From contig NZ_JAIXPP010000126.1 in the NCBI RefSeq assembly GCF_027486195.1, forward strand, positions 1 through 64,000: a DNA stretch of 64,000 nucleotides, read 5' to 3'. Source of the DNA: Novosphingobium sp. (GTDB taxonomy: Bacteria > Pseudomonadota > Alphaproteobacteria > Sphingomonadales > Sphingomonadaceae). Made by a program: the position numbers and the translations under genes. Below the pieces are notes generated by a model. It searched no databases, had not been told where the DNA came from, and saw nothing but the letters and a program-made list of their open reading frames with translations. Positions 32,847 through 41,637 of this stretch are shown one piece after another. The stretch's first letter is position 1; the number at the start of each line of letters is the position of its first letter.

Positions 32847-34081
32847 GGCCAGCCAATCTTCATCAACGCGTAGGACGTCTTGCGCTTTTGCACGTCACTG
32901 CTGATTATCCTGATGCGCTTGATGTCCGCAAAACACCTGCGGTTCGGAATTTGGTCGACCTCGTCGCCAACGACTTCGACCACCGCGTGATCTCGCTCAA
33001 CCGCAGCATGCCGGACTGGACTGCAGTGACTGGAATGGCAACCGGTCGGCATTCCCCAATCCTGGAACGCCGCACGGGCTTCAGGCTGGAAAGCTTACGT
33101 TATGCCGGCTTTCCAAAGGGCATCCTGCACGCGACTACCTTGCGAAAGCTGGCGGATGGATTGTGCAACCTGACTGATGATTGTCGGCGCCCAGATCTCC
33201 TGATCGGGTACAAGCTGTCCATCGAAGGTCTCGTTGTCGCCGAAATGGCGCGCCGGCTTGGGCTGCCCTATGCCCTCGTTGTGCAGGGCAATACGGACGC
33301 GAAGATCGTTGCGGCACGGCCGGATCTGCGCAGATTATTTGCGTGGGTACTGCAGGGTGCCGAGGTGGTTTTCTCGCTTGCGCCTTGGGCCATCGCACGG
33401 ATCGAGGCCCTGCTGCGGGTTCGAGCGAGGACCATTATCCATCTGCCGTGTCCGATCGCGCTGGACCAACCGATTGCGCCCAGGGTCACAGGCGCAAGTC
33501 TGATAACTGCATTTCATTTGCGCCACCATCGGCTCAAGAATTTCACCGGGCTTGCACGGGCCGTAAGCCTTGCGCGCCGGATCGACAGCACTCTTGAACT
33601 AGAGGTTGTTGGCGGCGGGGACGCACGGGACACGGCCGTGGTCCGCACGATAGCCCAGCGTTCTCGCGGTATCCGGCTTGCCGGTGCAGTGTCCAACAGG
33701 GACATGGCAGCAAGATACAATGACGCTGCGGGCTTTGTGCTGCCAAGCCGGCGGGAAAGCTTCGGGATGGTGTTCCTCGAAGCGCTCTTTTGCGGCGCGC
33801 CGGTTGTCTATCCTGCAGATCGCGCCATCAGTGGATGGTTCGAGGATGAGCCATTTGCCATTCCGGTTGATCCCGAGGATCCTCGCGCGATTGCCGCGGC
33901 CATGCTGCACATCAAGAGGGACGAACCGCGCTTGAAACGAGCGCTTTCGAATTGGCAGACATCGAGTGCGGCCGACAAGTTCAAGCGGGCCTCGATCGCG
34001 CGCGCCTTTGAGGGCGGTCTGCGTGCTGCGGCGATGGCCAGCAGTGCTGCGCCTGTCCCTGCGTATGGCGATGCAGCATGA
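32843..34081 (+). CDS. Glycosyltransferase family 4 protein
   Basis: 412 aa, GT-B fold. The N-terminal half contains LLHVTADYPDALDVRKTPAV and PDLLIGYKLSIEGLVVAEMA. The donor-binding half has LITAFHLRHHRLKNFTGLAR, VVGGGDARDTAVV and the GT4 EX7E-type site FVLPSRRESFGMVFLEALFC. The sugar added is unknown. It is coupled by ATGA on both sides to neighbouring EPS genes. The family is clear although overall similarity to the 25992 enzyme is low. Confidence 0.9.
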   Translation: MRPANLHQRVGRLALLHVTADYPDALDVRKTPAVRNLVDLVANDFDHRVISLNRSMPDWTAVTGMATGRHSPILERRTGFRLESLRYAGFPKGILHATTLRKLADGLCNLTDDCRRPDLLIGYKLSIEGLVVAEMARRLGLPYALVVQGNTDAKIVAARPDLRRLFAWVLQGAEVVFSLAPWAIARIEALLRVRARTIIHLPCPIALDQPIAPRVTGASLITAFHLRHHRLKNFTGLARAVSLARRIDSTLELEVVGGGDARDTAVVRTIAQRSRGIRLAGAVSNRDMAARYNDAAGFVLPSRRESFGMVFLEALFCGAPVVYPADRAISGWFEDEPFAIPVDPEDPRAIAAAMLHIKRDEPRLKRALSNWQTSSAADKFKRASIARAFEGGLRAAAMASSAAPVPAYGDAA

Positions 34082-35553
34082 GCCTCGCACGCCACACAAC
34101 CTACAATCTGGTGGGGACGGTTCTCCCGATCGTATTGGCGCTGGTCACTGTGCCGATCTACCTCAAGCAGATCGGCGCTGAACGTTACGGCGTACTTTCG
34201 CTGGCGTGGATCATCCTGGGCTATTTCGGCGTTTTCGATCTCGGCCTCGGACGGGCTGTCACGCAGCGTATCGCCGCATCGCGCGGCGATACGGCCGAGG
34301 CGAGGGCAAGGATCATCGGCACCGCGCTCGTTGCCAACCTGGTGATCGGCCTGGCTGGTGCAGCAATTCTGCTGCCGGCAGTCTACTATGTGTTCCAAGG
34401 CGGGATCGGCATGTCCGCATCCCTGCGGTCCGAAGCCTATGGCAGCGCACCGATCCTTGCGTTGGCGCTTCCGATATCGACCACCTTCGGGCTGTTGAAC
34501 GGCGCCTTGATAGGACGCGAGAAATTTGCTTCGGTCAATGCCATCGGCGTCGTCTCGTCGGTGCTCTTCCAGATCGTCCCGCTGTCGGCCGCCATCTATC
34601 TGGGCAATGACCTGAGCTACTTACTGCTAGCCTCGATTCTCGCGCGCGGCGTGGGAACGGTCATCCTTGCGCGCGAGTGCCAGAAGGAGTTTGGCGTATC
34701 GGCCTTCGTGAAATTCGACCGGGCCTACCTATCACAGTTGATCCATTATGGCGGTTGGGTGACCGTCACGGGCCTCATCAGTCCGCTGCTCGTGGTCGGT
34801 GACCGGTTCTTCATTGGCAAGGCGCTTGGGGCGGCGGCTGTTGCGGTCTATTCTCTGCCAACCCAGATCACTTCGCGCCTCAGTCCGCTTGCGGGTGCAC
34901 TTGGAAACGCCGTGTTCCCCAGGCTTGCTGCTGCCGACATGGAGGAAGCCGATCGCCTGAGCGAGCTGGGAGCCCGTGTCCTTTACGCCTGCATGACTGC
35001 TCCGGTCGCGTTTGGGATTGCAGTGATGGCACCCGCCATGGAGCTCTGGCTTGGCAGCGAGCTAGGCAGTCCCGCCGGACCCGTCGGCAGGGTGATGCTG
35101 GTCGCTGCGTGGATCAATGTCTTCGGACAAGTCCCGTTCTGGCGATTGCACGCGCAGGGCAGGCCGCGGGCCGTCGCCCTCGCCCACCTTGCGGAGATCG
35201 TTGTCTACATTCCCTTGCTGCTGCTGCTGGTGGCCAAGCTGGGTCTGGTGGGCGCAGCGCTGGCTTCGCTGGGGCGGATGGCCATCGATGCTGCGCTGCT
35301 GCGCAAGATGGCAAACTGCCGTCTCGTCGGCTTCGCCAGCTTTGCCGGCGCATTGTCCCTTTTTGCAGCAGAGGAAATCGCGATCCGGATGTTGGAGCCC
35401 GGACTGCCTGGCAGCCTGATGATCGCGGCACTTGCTGGCGTCCTGTCAGCACGACTGAGCTGGTTCGTGCTGCCGACAGAAGGCAGGGAGGCAGTCATTC
35501 ATCTTCGCGTACGATTTCTCCGGCGCCTCGTCGGCAAAGTCGGCGCGGCATAA
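34078..35553 (+). CDS. Wzx-like lipid-linked oligosaccharide flippase
   Basis: 491 aa with 12-14 hydrophobic segments, of the MOP/MATE-like polysaccharide exporter superfamily. The N-terminus LARHTTYNLVGTVLPIVLAL and the first loop QIGAERYGVLSLAWIILGYF are typical. The segment SQLIHYGGWVTVTGLISPLL opens the second half. It flips undecaprenyl-linked repeat units to the periplasm for Wzy polymerisation. Length is normal for Wzx. Confidence 0.92.
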   Translation: MSLARHTTYNLVGTVLPIVLALVTVPIYLKQIGAERYGVLSLAWIILGYFGVFDLGLGRAVTQRIAASRGDTAEARARIIGTALVANLVIGLAGAAILLPAVYYVFQGGIGMSASLRSEAYGSAPILALALPISTTFGLLNGALIGREKFASVNAIGVVSSVLFQIVPLSAAIYLGNDLSYLLLASILARGVGTVILARECQKEFGVSAFVKFDRAYLSQLIHYGGWVTVTGLISPLLVVGDRFFIGKALGAAAVAVYSLPTQITSRLSPLAGALGNAVFPRLAAADMEEADRLSELGARVLYACMTAPVAFGIAVMAPAMELWLGSELGSPAGPVGRVMLVAAWINVFGQVPFWRLHAQGRPRAVALAHLAEIVVYIPLLLLLVAKLGLVGAALASLGRMAIDAALLRKMANCRLVGFASFAGALSLFAAEEIAIRMLEPGLPGSLMIAALAGVLSARLSWFVLPTEGREAVIHLRVRFLRRLVGKVGAA

Positions 35554-35595
35554 TTCTGCGCAGTCCGGTATGGGCGGGGCGCAAAGTTCCACACT

Positions 35596-36867
35596 ATGAA
35601 CATAACTGACATCAAACCAGAAAACGGCTTGTCACTGCGTTGGGCGGTACTGTTCGTCTATGCGCTCCTCTTGCCGCAACAACTATTCTTCACGGCGCTG
35701 GACTTCGTTGTATTCCCCTACCGGCTCATCCTGATTTGCATGCTTCCGGGCATCGTGTCCGCCTACATGAGCCGCAAGGTCAGGGCGACTTTCGCCGACC
35801 TGGTGGTACTGACCACCATCGTTTGGATTTTCCTGTCGCTTTCAATCACGATCGGGCTCGAGAAGGCCATCGCGAACGGAGGCGCTTCGTTGCTGGACGT
35901 CGGTGTGTCCTATTTTGCCGCGCGCTGCACGATCACGTCAACCCAGCGGGCGCGCGTGCTGCTGGTCAGGCTCGGGCCAGCGTTTCTTCTTGCCGGTATG
36001 TGCGTTATCTTCGAGACACTGTCGGGCCAGTATCTGCTTCAACCGTTCATGGCCAAGATGCTGGGCGTCAATTTGCAATCGGCGCTGTTCGCTTCGGTCA
36101 ATGATCGCCTGGGGCTGATTCGCGGAACCGGACCTTTTTCTCATCCCATCCTTGGCGGATTACAGCTGGCCAGCATCCTGCCACTGTTTCTCCTTGCGAA
36201 GATAAAGTTCGCGCCACGCATGATCGGCATCATGGCGGCGGCTTGCTCGCTTGGAACCGTCAGCTCTTCTGCAGTGATCGCGTTGTTTCTTGCAGGTGGC
36301 CTGGTGGGATATGAATACCTGGGCGCGCAACTCAACTTCCTGCGGTGGAGAACCCTCGTTGTTGGCACAGCCTTGATCGCGACCGGCTTGCAGCTGATGA
36401 CGCAGGGCGGCATCGTCGGGATCGTCGTCAACTTCATGACTCTCGACAAGTGGACGGCCTATTACCGGACACTCGTCTGGAAATACGGCGTGATGAACGT
36501 CGCCATGCATCCGCTGTTCGGTCTTGGGTCACAGGATTGGCTTCGGCCTGCCTGGATGCCCGGATCCATCGACAACTATTGGCTTTACATTGCCATGTCA
36601 TACGGTGTGCCCGAGGCTCTGCTGCGCATTTCGCTTCCGGTCATCGTCGCTTTCACAGCGGGATGGGGAATGGCCGCACTCAATCGCTCCGACCGGCGCG
36701 TGCTGCTCAGTTATTCCATCACGATCATCATCCTGACCTTGATGGCTTTCACAGTGTCGTATTGGGGCATCACCCAGGCCTGGTACTATTTCCTCATAGG
36801 AACAACATTGTCGCTGGCACAAGCCGGACACCGCTTCCCCGAAACGGCGGGGACCGGCGCCTCATGA
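35596..36867 (+). CDS. Polytopic EPS membrane protein (Wzy-like polymerase candidate)
   Basis: 423 aa with about 10-11 hydrophobic segments. The periplasmic loops include RGTGPFSHPILGGLQLASIL and GLGSQDWLRPAWMPGSIDNY WLYIAMSYG, features of exosortase/EPS-associated Wzy-like proteins, where a conserved SHP and a late PGSIDNYW-type loop recur. It lies between the flippase and a glycosyltransferase, with ATGA coupling to the latter. The direct polymerase role is inferred; the 27278 protein is the alternative. Confidence 0.8.
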   Translation: MNITDIKPENGLSLRWAVLFVYALLLPQQLFFTALDFVVFPYRLILICMLPGIVSAYMSRKVRATFADLVVLTTIVWIFLSLSITIGLEKAIANGGASLLDVGVSYFAARCTITSTQRARVLLVRLGPAFLLAGMCVIFETLSGQYLLQPFMAKMLGVNLQSALFASVNDRLGLIRGTGPFSHPILGGLQLASILPLFLLAKIKFAPRMIGIMAAACSLGTVSSSAVIALFLAGGLVGYEYLGAQLNFLRWRTLVVGTALIATGLQLMTQGGIVGIVVNFMTLDKWTAYYRTLVWKYGVMNVAMHPLFGLGSQDWLRPAWMPGSIDNYWLYIAMSYGVPEALLRISLPVIVAFTAGWGMAALNRSDRRVLLSYSITIIILTLMAFTVSYWGITQAWYYFLIGTTLSLAQAGHRFPETAGTGAS

Positions 36868-37844
36868 GCTTGCTGGTGTCCGCAACATCGATTGGCGTGC
36901 CGCAGGTCAGCGTACTGGTGGTGGCCTTCAATTCGCTTGAGCACATTGGCCTGTGCTTGCGTTCGGTCTTCGCAGCAGCCGGCAGCCTGGTGATCGAAGT
37001 CCTTTTGATCGACAACGGCGTCGACGGCACTGCCAGCTTTGTCGCGCGCAGTTTTCCCGAGGTCACGCTGATCCCCAGCCGCGGGAACATCGGGTTCGGT
37101 GCAGGCAACAATGAGCTGGCCCGCCACGCCAGGGCGCCACTCCTGCTGTTGCTGAACCCCGATATGGTGGTCTCGCCGGATGCCATTGCGCATCTGTTTG
37201 CCCTGAGCCGCAAGCAACCTGATGCTGCAGCATGGGGCGGCGTTACTCTCAGCGAAGATGGCAGTGCCGACGTTGCCAATCACCTCCGCTTCCCCCGCCT
37301 GCGCGATTTTCCCGCACGCCTCGCTTTTCAAGGTGATCGTGCTGCCGCTCCCGAGCGGGCAATCGGGTCTCGGGACACGCCGGTGGAACTGGTGACTGGC
37401 GGCTTCGTGATGATCAGTCGCGCGGTCTGGCATGAGCTTTGCGGATTTGACGAACGCTTCTTCCTTTACTGCGAGGAGAGCGATCTCTTTTTGCGAGCGC
37501 GCAAGGCCGGCCGTGTCGTGTGGCGGACGCCGCGCGCGACCGCGATCCATTTCACCGGCAGTGGCAACAGCCTTGCCGCACCGCGCCTCCTGTACCAAGC
37601 GACGGGCCTGTCTCAGTTTATGCACAAGCATTGGCCGTGGCCCAAGGCGTGGGCAGGCGTAATGCTGTTCTGGCTGATCGCTTTGGAGCGCTACCTGCTC
37701 GGCTGTCTTGCCGGTTGGTTCTGGCGCTCGGCAGGGCGGGTCGGCACCGCGTACAGGCTGGTCACGCTCCACCCGCAGCGGTGGATGAGGGGCTATGCCA
37801 GCGCTTACTGGGTGCGCCGTCTCGGTCGCGGTGAGGTTCGATAG
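36864..37844 (+). CDS. Glycosyltransferase family 2 protein (rhamnosyltransferase-like)
   Basis: 326 aa with a GT-A fold. VSVLVVAFNSLEHIGLCLRS begins the nucleotide-binding region, with LLIDNGVDGTASFVARSFPE, the NIGFGAGNNELAR motif and the LLLLNPDMVVSPDA metal region. FVMISRAVWHELCGFDERFF LYCEESDL is typical of dTDP-rhamnose-using GT2 enzymes. Two hydrophobic segments near the C-terminus may anchor it. A rhamnose donor would fit with the rfb genes downstream. A longer upstream frame is a shadow of the preceding gene; the start is the ATG in the ATGA overlap. Confidence 0.9.
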   Translation: MSLLVSATSIGVPQVSVLVVAFNSLEHIGLCLRSVFAAAGSLVIEVLLIDNGVDGTASFVARSFPEVTLIPSRGNIGFGAGNNELARHARAPLLLLLNPDMVVSPDAIAHLFALSRKQPDAAAWGGVTLSEDGSADVANHLRFPRLRDFPARLAFQGDRAAAPERAIGSRDTPVELVTGGFVMISRAVWHELCGFDERFFLYCEESDLFLRARKAGRVVWRTPRATAIHFTGSGNSLAAPRLLYQATGLSQFMHKHWPWPKAWAGVMLFWLIALERYLLGCLAGWFWRSAGRVGTAYRLVTLHPQRWMRGYASAYWVRRLGRGEVR

Positions 37845-37848
37845 ACCA

Positions 37849-38658
37849 ATGATGCAGCATTTCGTCATCACGAGGTTCAACATCGCCAGCGAAGGGCGGG
37901 AAGCGGCAATCCGCAATTCGGCCGGTTGGCTTGATCGCCGGTTCGACCTGTTCGAGGCCTATTGTCTGCCCAGCATGGCCGCACAGACCGTCAAGACATT
38001 TCACTGGCTCGTCTATTTCGATGAGGCGACGCCGATACCCTATTATGAACGGATTGTCCGCGCCCGGCAGTCGATCGACTTCGAACCCCGGTTTGTGGGG
38101 CCCTTCGATCAGGCCTTGGTCGCGCGGGATGTCGCCCAGCGGACAGGCGACGATGCCCGGATCATACTGACCAGCCGGATCGACAATGACGACGCCGTTG
38201 CGCAGGATTTCATCGAACGGATTCAGGACGAGGCGTCGCGCGCGCCAGTGGGCTGCGTGCTGAACTTCCGCAACGGCCTCGCCTTGCAGGATGGCAAGAT
38301 CTACACGGCGACCGATACGAGCAATCCGTTCACGACGCTGATCGAAGCCGGTGGGCGGTCTGCGCAGACGATCTGGGCCGCGCGCCATCACGAACTCGGC
38401 ACCAAGTGGACCGTACTTCAGGTTCATGGCCGTCCCGCTTGGTTGCAGGTCGTGCACAGCGAGAACGTGTCCAACCGGATCAAGGGCGCAAGGGTCGGTG
38501 ACCGCATGGCAACACGGGCCTTTGCGCTCGATCCTGCGGTGAACCTGCTGCCGGTTTCGCGCGTGGAACTGCTTTGGGATTTGCTGGTGGGCTATCCAAT
38601 GAGGGTAGGTCGCGAAGCTGCGATTGTCCTCGCCAAGCGGCTGATCGGTCGGCGCTGA
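37849..38658 (+). CDS. Putative rhamnosyl transferase (PF11316-like)
   Basis: 269 aa (or 268 from the second ATG at 37852). The start HFVITRFNIASEGRE, then FEAYCLPSMAAQTVKTFHWL VYFDEATP, and the metal-site ILTSRIDNDDAVAQDFIERI resemble the putative rhamnosyl transferase family. RIDNDD would hold the divalent metal for the nucleotide-sugar donor. It has no membrane segments. It follows the GT2 gene after 4 bp and precedes the rhamnose biosynthesis genes, so a rhamnosyl role is consistent. The longer in-frame start at 37795 lies inside the GT2 gene and is rejected. Confidence 0.82.
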   Translation: MMQHFVITRFNIASEGREAAIRNSAGWLDRRFDLFEAYCLPSMAAQTVKTFHWLVYFDEATPIPYYERIVRARQSIDFEPRFVGPFDQALVARDVAQRTGDDARIILTSRIDNDDAVAQDFIERIQDEASRAPVGCVLNFRNGLALQDGKIYTATDTSNPFTTLIEAGGRSAQTIWAARHHELGTKWTVLQVHGRPAWLQVVHSENVSNRIKGARVGDRMATRAFALDPAVNLLPVSRVELLWDLLVGYPMRVGREAAIVLAKRLIGRR

Positions 38659-38667
38659 ACTGGCCTG

Positions 38668-39240
38668 ATGTTGCTGATTGCCGGAAGTCTTGGTGATGTC
38701 CTCGCGTGTGCGGCCATGCTCTTCGCCTGGTCGCAGGCGCCTCGTCGCTCAGGCATGCCCAGGCGGCGGCAGTGGCTCCTTCTGGCATTGCTTTTTGCAG
38801 CTCTTGCCATCGAGAAGGCGCTGCACCTTGATGCGGTTGCGCACGAGTCCATGCGCGCCATTGCAAACCGGATTGAAGTCTACAGCGCGAGACGCGGTGC
38901 GCAGGCTGCGGTTTTTCTGGCGGCTGTCGCGGGTATAGTCTGGGCCATGCAGCGCGCGCTCAGGCAGCGGGGATTGCCGGTCGTTGTTTGGCGAATCCGG
39001 TTCCTCGGTTTCCTGTTGCTGGGCCTTGATGTCATCCGCGCAGTCTCACTGCATCAGGTCGATCAGATCCTGTTCGCTTCGGTGTGGAGACTGCACCTCA
39101 ATCACCTGCTGGAGGGAGGGCTGACGGCGCTCCTCCTATTCAACACGTGGCTCTGTCTTCGAGCATGGAAGGTAAAGAAGTATCGAACCGCCGAGCTCTC
39201 AGGTCGGCCTTCGGCAAGCCGCCGTGATCGCAAGCGATAA
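38668..39240 (+). CDS. Hypothetical polytopic membrane protein
   Basis: 190 aa with four to five hydrophobic segments (LLIAGSLGDVLACAAMLFAW; WLLLALLFAALAIEKALHLD; AAVFLAAVAGIVWAM; IRFLGFLLLGLDVIRAVSL; LLEGGLTALLLFNTWLCLRA) and a basic tail. No family is recognised. It starts 10 bp after the rhamnosyltransferase-like gene in the same direction, so it is probably part of the EPS operon. It might be an accessory membrane component; nothing more can be said. Confidence 0.7.
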   Translation: MLLIAGSLGDVLACAAMLFAWSQAPRRSGMPRRRQWLLLALLFAALAIEKALHLDAVAHESMRAIANRIEVYSARRGAQAAVFLAAVAGIVWAMQRALRQRGLPVVVWRIRFLGFLLLGLDVIRAVSLHQVDQILFASVWRLHLNHLLEGGLTALLLFNTWLCLRAWKVKKYRTAELSGRPSASRRDRKR

Positions 39241-39284
39241 TACCCGTAAAACGCCGCTCAATTCATTATAAGAAGGATCAAGCC

Positions 39285-39941
39285 ATGAGAATATTCATGT
39301 CAGCCATGCTACTTGCCATGTCAGTAGTATCGGTCCCTACGGAAGCCGCATTCGCTCAGGGCATGGTCGTTTCGACTGGCGATTCGGACGAATGTACGCC
39401 GCAGGCACCAGCCAAGCGAGCATCGAGCGCTAAGCGCAAGATTTCCAGGCACAAACGGGTCGCTCGTCCCGGATTGAAAAAGCACAAGGCCGCAATTCGT
39501 AAGCCCGCAGTTCGCAGTGCGGTGGCAGGACGCAGGTCCGCGAAGCGTGTCGTCCGTCACGCGATCAAGCATCGCCTGATGCGCGCGGCGACCCCGGTCG
39601 CCGACAACGGCGCGCGCTGCGTCTCGCACAAGACCAAGCCCACGATCGAGCAGCAGCCTTCAGCGCCGGCCGTCACGACACCGGAGGCTGCCGGCACAGT
39701 GACGACCATGGGTGAAGTCGGTGCAGCGGGCGCGGCAGGGGGTGCCGGTGCGGCCAGTGCGGTGGGCGCAGCCGGGGCTGCTGGTGCAGCTGGCACCGCC
39801 AGTGCAGGCACCGGTGGCGCTGCACCCGCAGCAGGCGCCGCAGTCGGCGGAGGCACCACAGCGCTGGGAGCGATCCCCACAATCGCAGGTGCTGCAGGTG
39901 TCGCAGGCGCCGCCGTGGTTGCTGTGCCCAAAAGCAACTGA
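39285..39941 (+). CDS. Secreted basic protein with Gly/Ala-repeat C-terminal half
   Basis: 218 aa. A Sec signal peptide (MSAMLLAMSVVSVPTEAAFA) ends near residue 25. Residues about 40-105 are strikingly basic (SSAKRKISRHKRVARPGLKK, SAKRVVRHAIKHRL). Residues about 140-215 are Gly/Ala low complexity (GAAGAAGGAGAASAVGAAGA). No domain is recognised. The AGAAGG-type ribosome site lies upstream. A cationic segment plus a flexible Gly/Ala segment could bind the anionic EPS or the envelope; inference only. It lies between the glycosyltransferase block and the rhamnose genes. Confidence 0.75.
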   Translation: MRIFMSAMLLAMSVVSVPTEAAFAQGMVVSTGDSDECTPQAPAKRASSAKRKISRHKRVARPGLKKHKAAIRKPAVRSAVAGRRSAKRVVRHAIKHRLMRAATPVADNGARCVSHKTKPTIEQQPSAPAVTTPEAAGTVTTMGEVGAAGAAGGAGAASAVGAAGAAGAAGTASAGTGGAAPAAGAAVGGGTTALGAIPTIAGAAGVAGAAVVAVPKSN

Positions 39942-39995
39942 ACTCCAGCATGTGATGGCCACTCAAGGGTGGCCATCACTTCCCAAGTGGACATC

Positions 39996-40574
39996 ATGAA
40001 GTTTAGACCGACAGAATTGGCTTCGGTTATCGAAGTTTTGCCTAATCGCTTTGCCGACAGCCGGGGCTATTTCTCAGAGACGTTTCGACAGGATCTGTTC
40101 GATCGCGAAATCGGTGAGGAGAATTTCGTTCAGGAAAACGAATCCCTCAGCCGGGCAATCGGTACGATCCGGGGGCTGCATTTTCAGAAACCGCCAGCCG
40201 CTCAGGCCAAGCTCGTACGCTGCACGGGCGGAGCCATCTTCGATGTCGCGGTCGATCTCAGGGCCGACTCGCCCGACTTCGGGCGTTGGGTCGGCGTGAC
40301 GCTTTCCGAGGAACGCGGCAATCAGCTGTGGATCCCTGCCGGTTTCGCCCATGGTTTCTGCACACTCACCCCCGATGCCCGCGTCTCATACAAGGTTACG
40401 GCGTTCTACAGCCCACGCCACGACAGCGGCGTGGCGTGTGATGATCCGGACATTGCTATCGACTGGCCGGATCTGGCTGACCGATCAACACTCTCTGCGA
40501 AGGATTTCGAGCTGCCACGGCTCGCCGACCTTCCGACCCTATTCAGGATACAGGACAGAACATGCGCGTTATAG
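39996..40574 (+). CDS. rfbC: dTDP-4-dehydrorhamnose 3,5-epimerase
   Basis: Third step of dTDP-L-rhamnose synthesis. 192 aa from the ATG in GACATCATGAAG, with the cupin fold: FADSRGYFSETF, FVQENESLSRAIGTIRGLHF, and AKLVRCTGGAIFDVAVDLR. The catalytic His is in GLHFQ, with FAHGFCTLTPDARVSYKVTA following. An upstream in-frame ATG at 39969 is weaker. The 3' end overlaps the next rfb gene by 13 bp. Confidence 0.95.
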   Translation: MKFRPTELASVIEVLPNRFADSRGYFSETFRQDLFDREIGEENFVQENESLSRAIGTIRGLHFQKPPAAQAKLVRCTGGAIFDVAVDLRADSPDFGRWVGVTLSEERGNQLWIPAGFAHGFCTLTPDARVSYKVTAFYSPRHDSGVACDDPDIAIDWPDLADRSTLSAKDFELPRLADLPTLFRIQDRTCAL

Positions 40575-41623
40575 TCACTGGCGGTGCGGGCTTCATTGGC
40601 TCGGCGCTTGTCCGACACCTTGTCCTGGAACGGGGTTATACTGTCCTGACCATCGACGCGCTGACGTATGCCGGCAACGAGCAATCGCTGAAGGAGGTGG
40701 CAGGATGCGCCCGGCACGAATTCCTTCGTGCTGATATCTGCGATGCGGCAGCGATGGAGCGTGCCTTCGCAGATTTCCGGCCGCAGCGGGTGATGCACCT
40801 GGCGGCTGAAAGCCACGTCGACCGTTCGATCACCGGCGCGCGGACTTTCATCGACACTAATATCATCGGGACGTTCACGCTGCTTGAGGCATCGCGCAAG
40901 TACCTTGCCTCCCTCGATCCTGTCGACGCCGGGCAGTTTCGCTTCCTCCATGTCTCGACCGACGAGGTTTACGGCTCACTCGGCGATGAGGGTCTCTTCC
41001 GAGAGGACACCCCATACGATCCCAGTTCGCCCTATTCCGCATCCAAGGCGGCATCCGATCATCTCGCAAAGGCCTGGTCGGCAACGTATGGCTTGCCTGT
41101 GGTTGTCTCGAACTGCTCAAACAACTACGGCCCCTACCAGTTTCCCGAAAAGCTGATCCCGCTGACGATCCTGAACGCGCTCGAGGGTCGCGGCCTGCCG
41201 ATCTATGGAAAGGGCGATAATGTGCGCGACTGGCTCCATGTCGATGACCACGTCCGCGCGCTCGACCTGATCGCGGAGAAGGGGCGGAACGGGGAGACCT
41301 ACAACGTCGGCGGACGCAATGAGCGGCGCAATATCGATGTAGTCAGCCGCATTTGCAGCGTGCTTGATCGACTGGTGCCAAGATCCACGCCCTATGCGGA
41401 CCTCATCGTCTTCGTACGGGATCGTCCCGGCCACGATGCCCGCTATGCCATTGACGCAACGCGGCTGGAAACAGAGCTGGGATGGCGGGCGAGGCACGAC
41501 TTCGATAGCGGGGTCGAACAGACAGTTCGCTGGTACATCGAGAATCAGTGGTGGTGGGGTCCGCTGCGCGGATCATACGATGGGCAGCGGCTCGGTCTGA
41601 TCGCCGAAGCGGCAGCCGTCTGA
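40562..41623 (+). CDS. rfbB: dTDP-glucose 4,6-dehydratase
   Basis: Second step of dTDP-rhamnose synthesis. A 353-aa extended SDR enzyme with NAD-binding TGGAGFIGSAL at residues 6-16. The active site FLHVSTDEVYGSLGD carries the Thr-Asp-Glu of dehydratases, and YSASKAASDHLAKAW carries the YxxxK pair. VVSNCSNNYGPYQFPEKLIP and RDWLHVDDHVRALDLI are classic RmlB motifs. It overlaps rfbC and is followed after 14 bp by rfbD. Confidence 0.97.
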   Translation: MRVIVTGGAGFIGSALVRHLVLERGYTVLTIDALTYAGNEQSLKEVAGCARHEFLRADICDAAAMERAFADFRPQRVMHLAAESHVDRSITGARTFIDTNIIGTFTLLEASRKYLASLDPVDAGQFRFLHVSTDEVYGSLGDEGLFREDTPYDPSSPYSASKAASDHLAKAWSATYGLPVVVSNCSNNYGPYQFPEKLIPLTILNALEGRGLPIYGKGDNVRDWLHVDDHVRALDLIAEKGRNGETYNVGGRNERRNIDVVSRICSVLDRLVPRSTPYADLIVFVRDRPGHDARYAIDATRLETELGWRARHDFDSGVEQTVRWYIENQWWWGPLRGSYDGQRLGLIAEAAAV

Positions 41624-41637
41624 GCGATCAGAATTTC

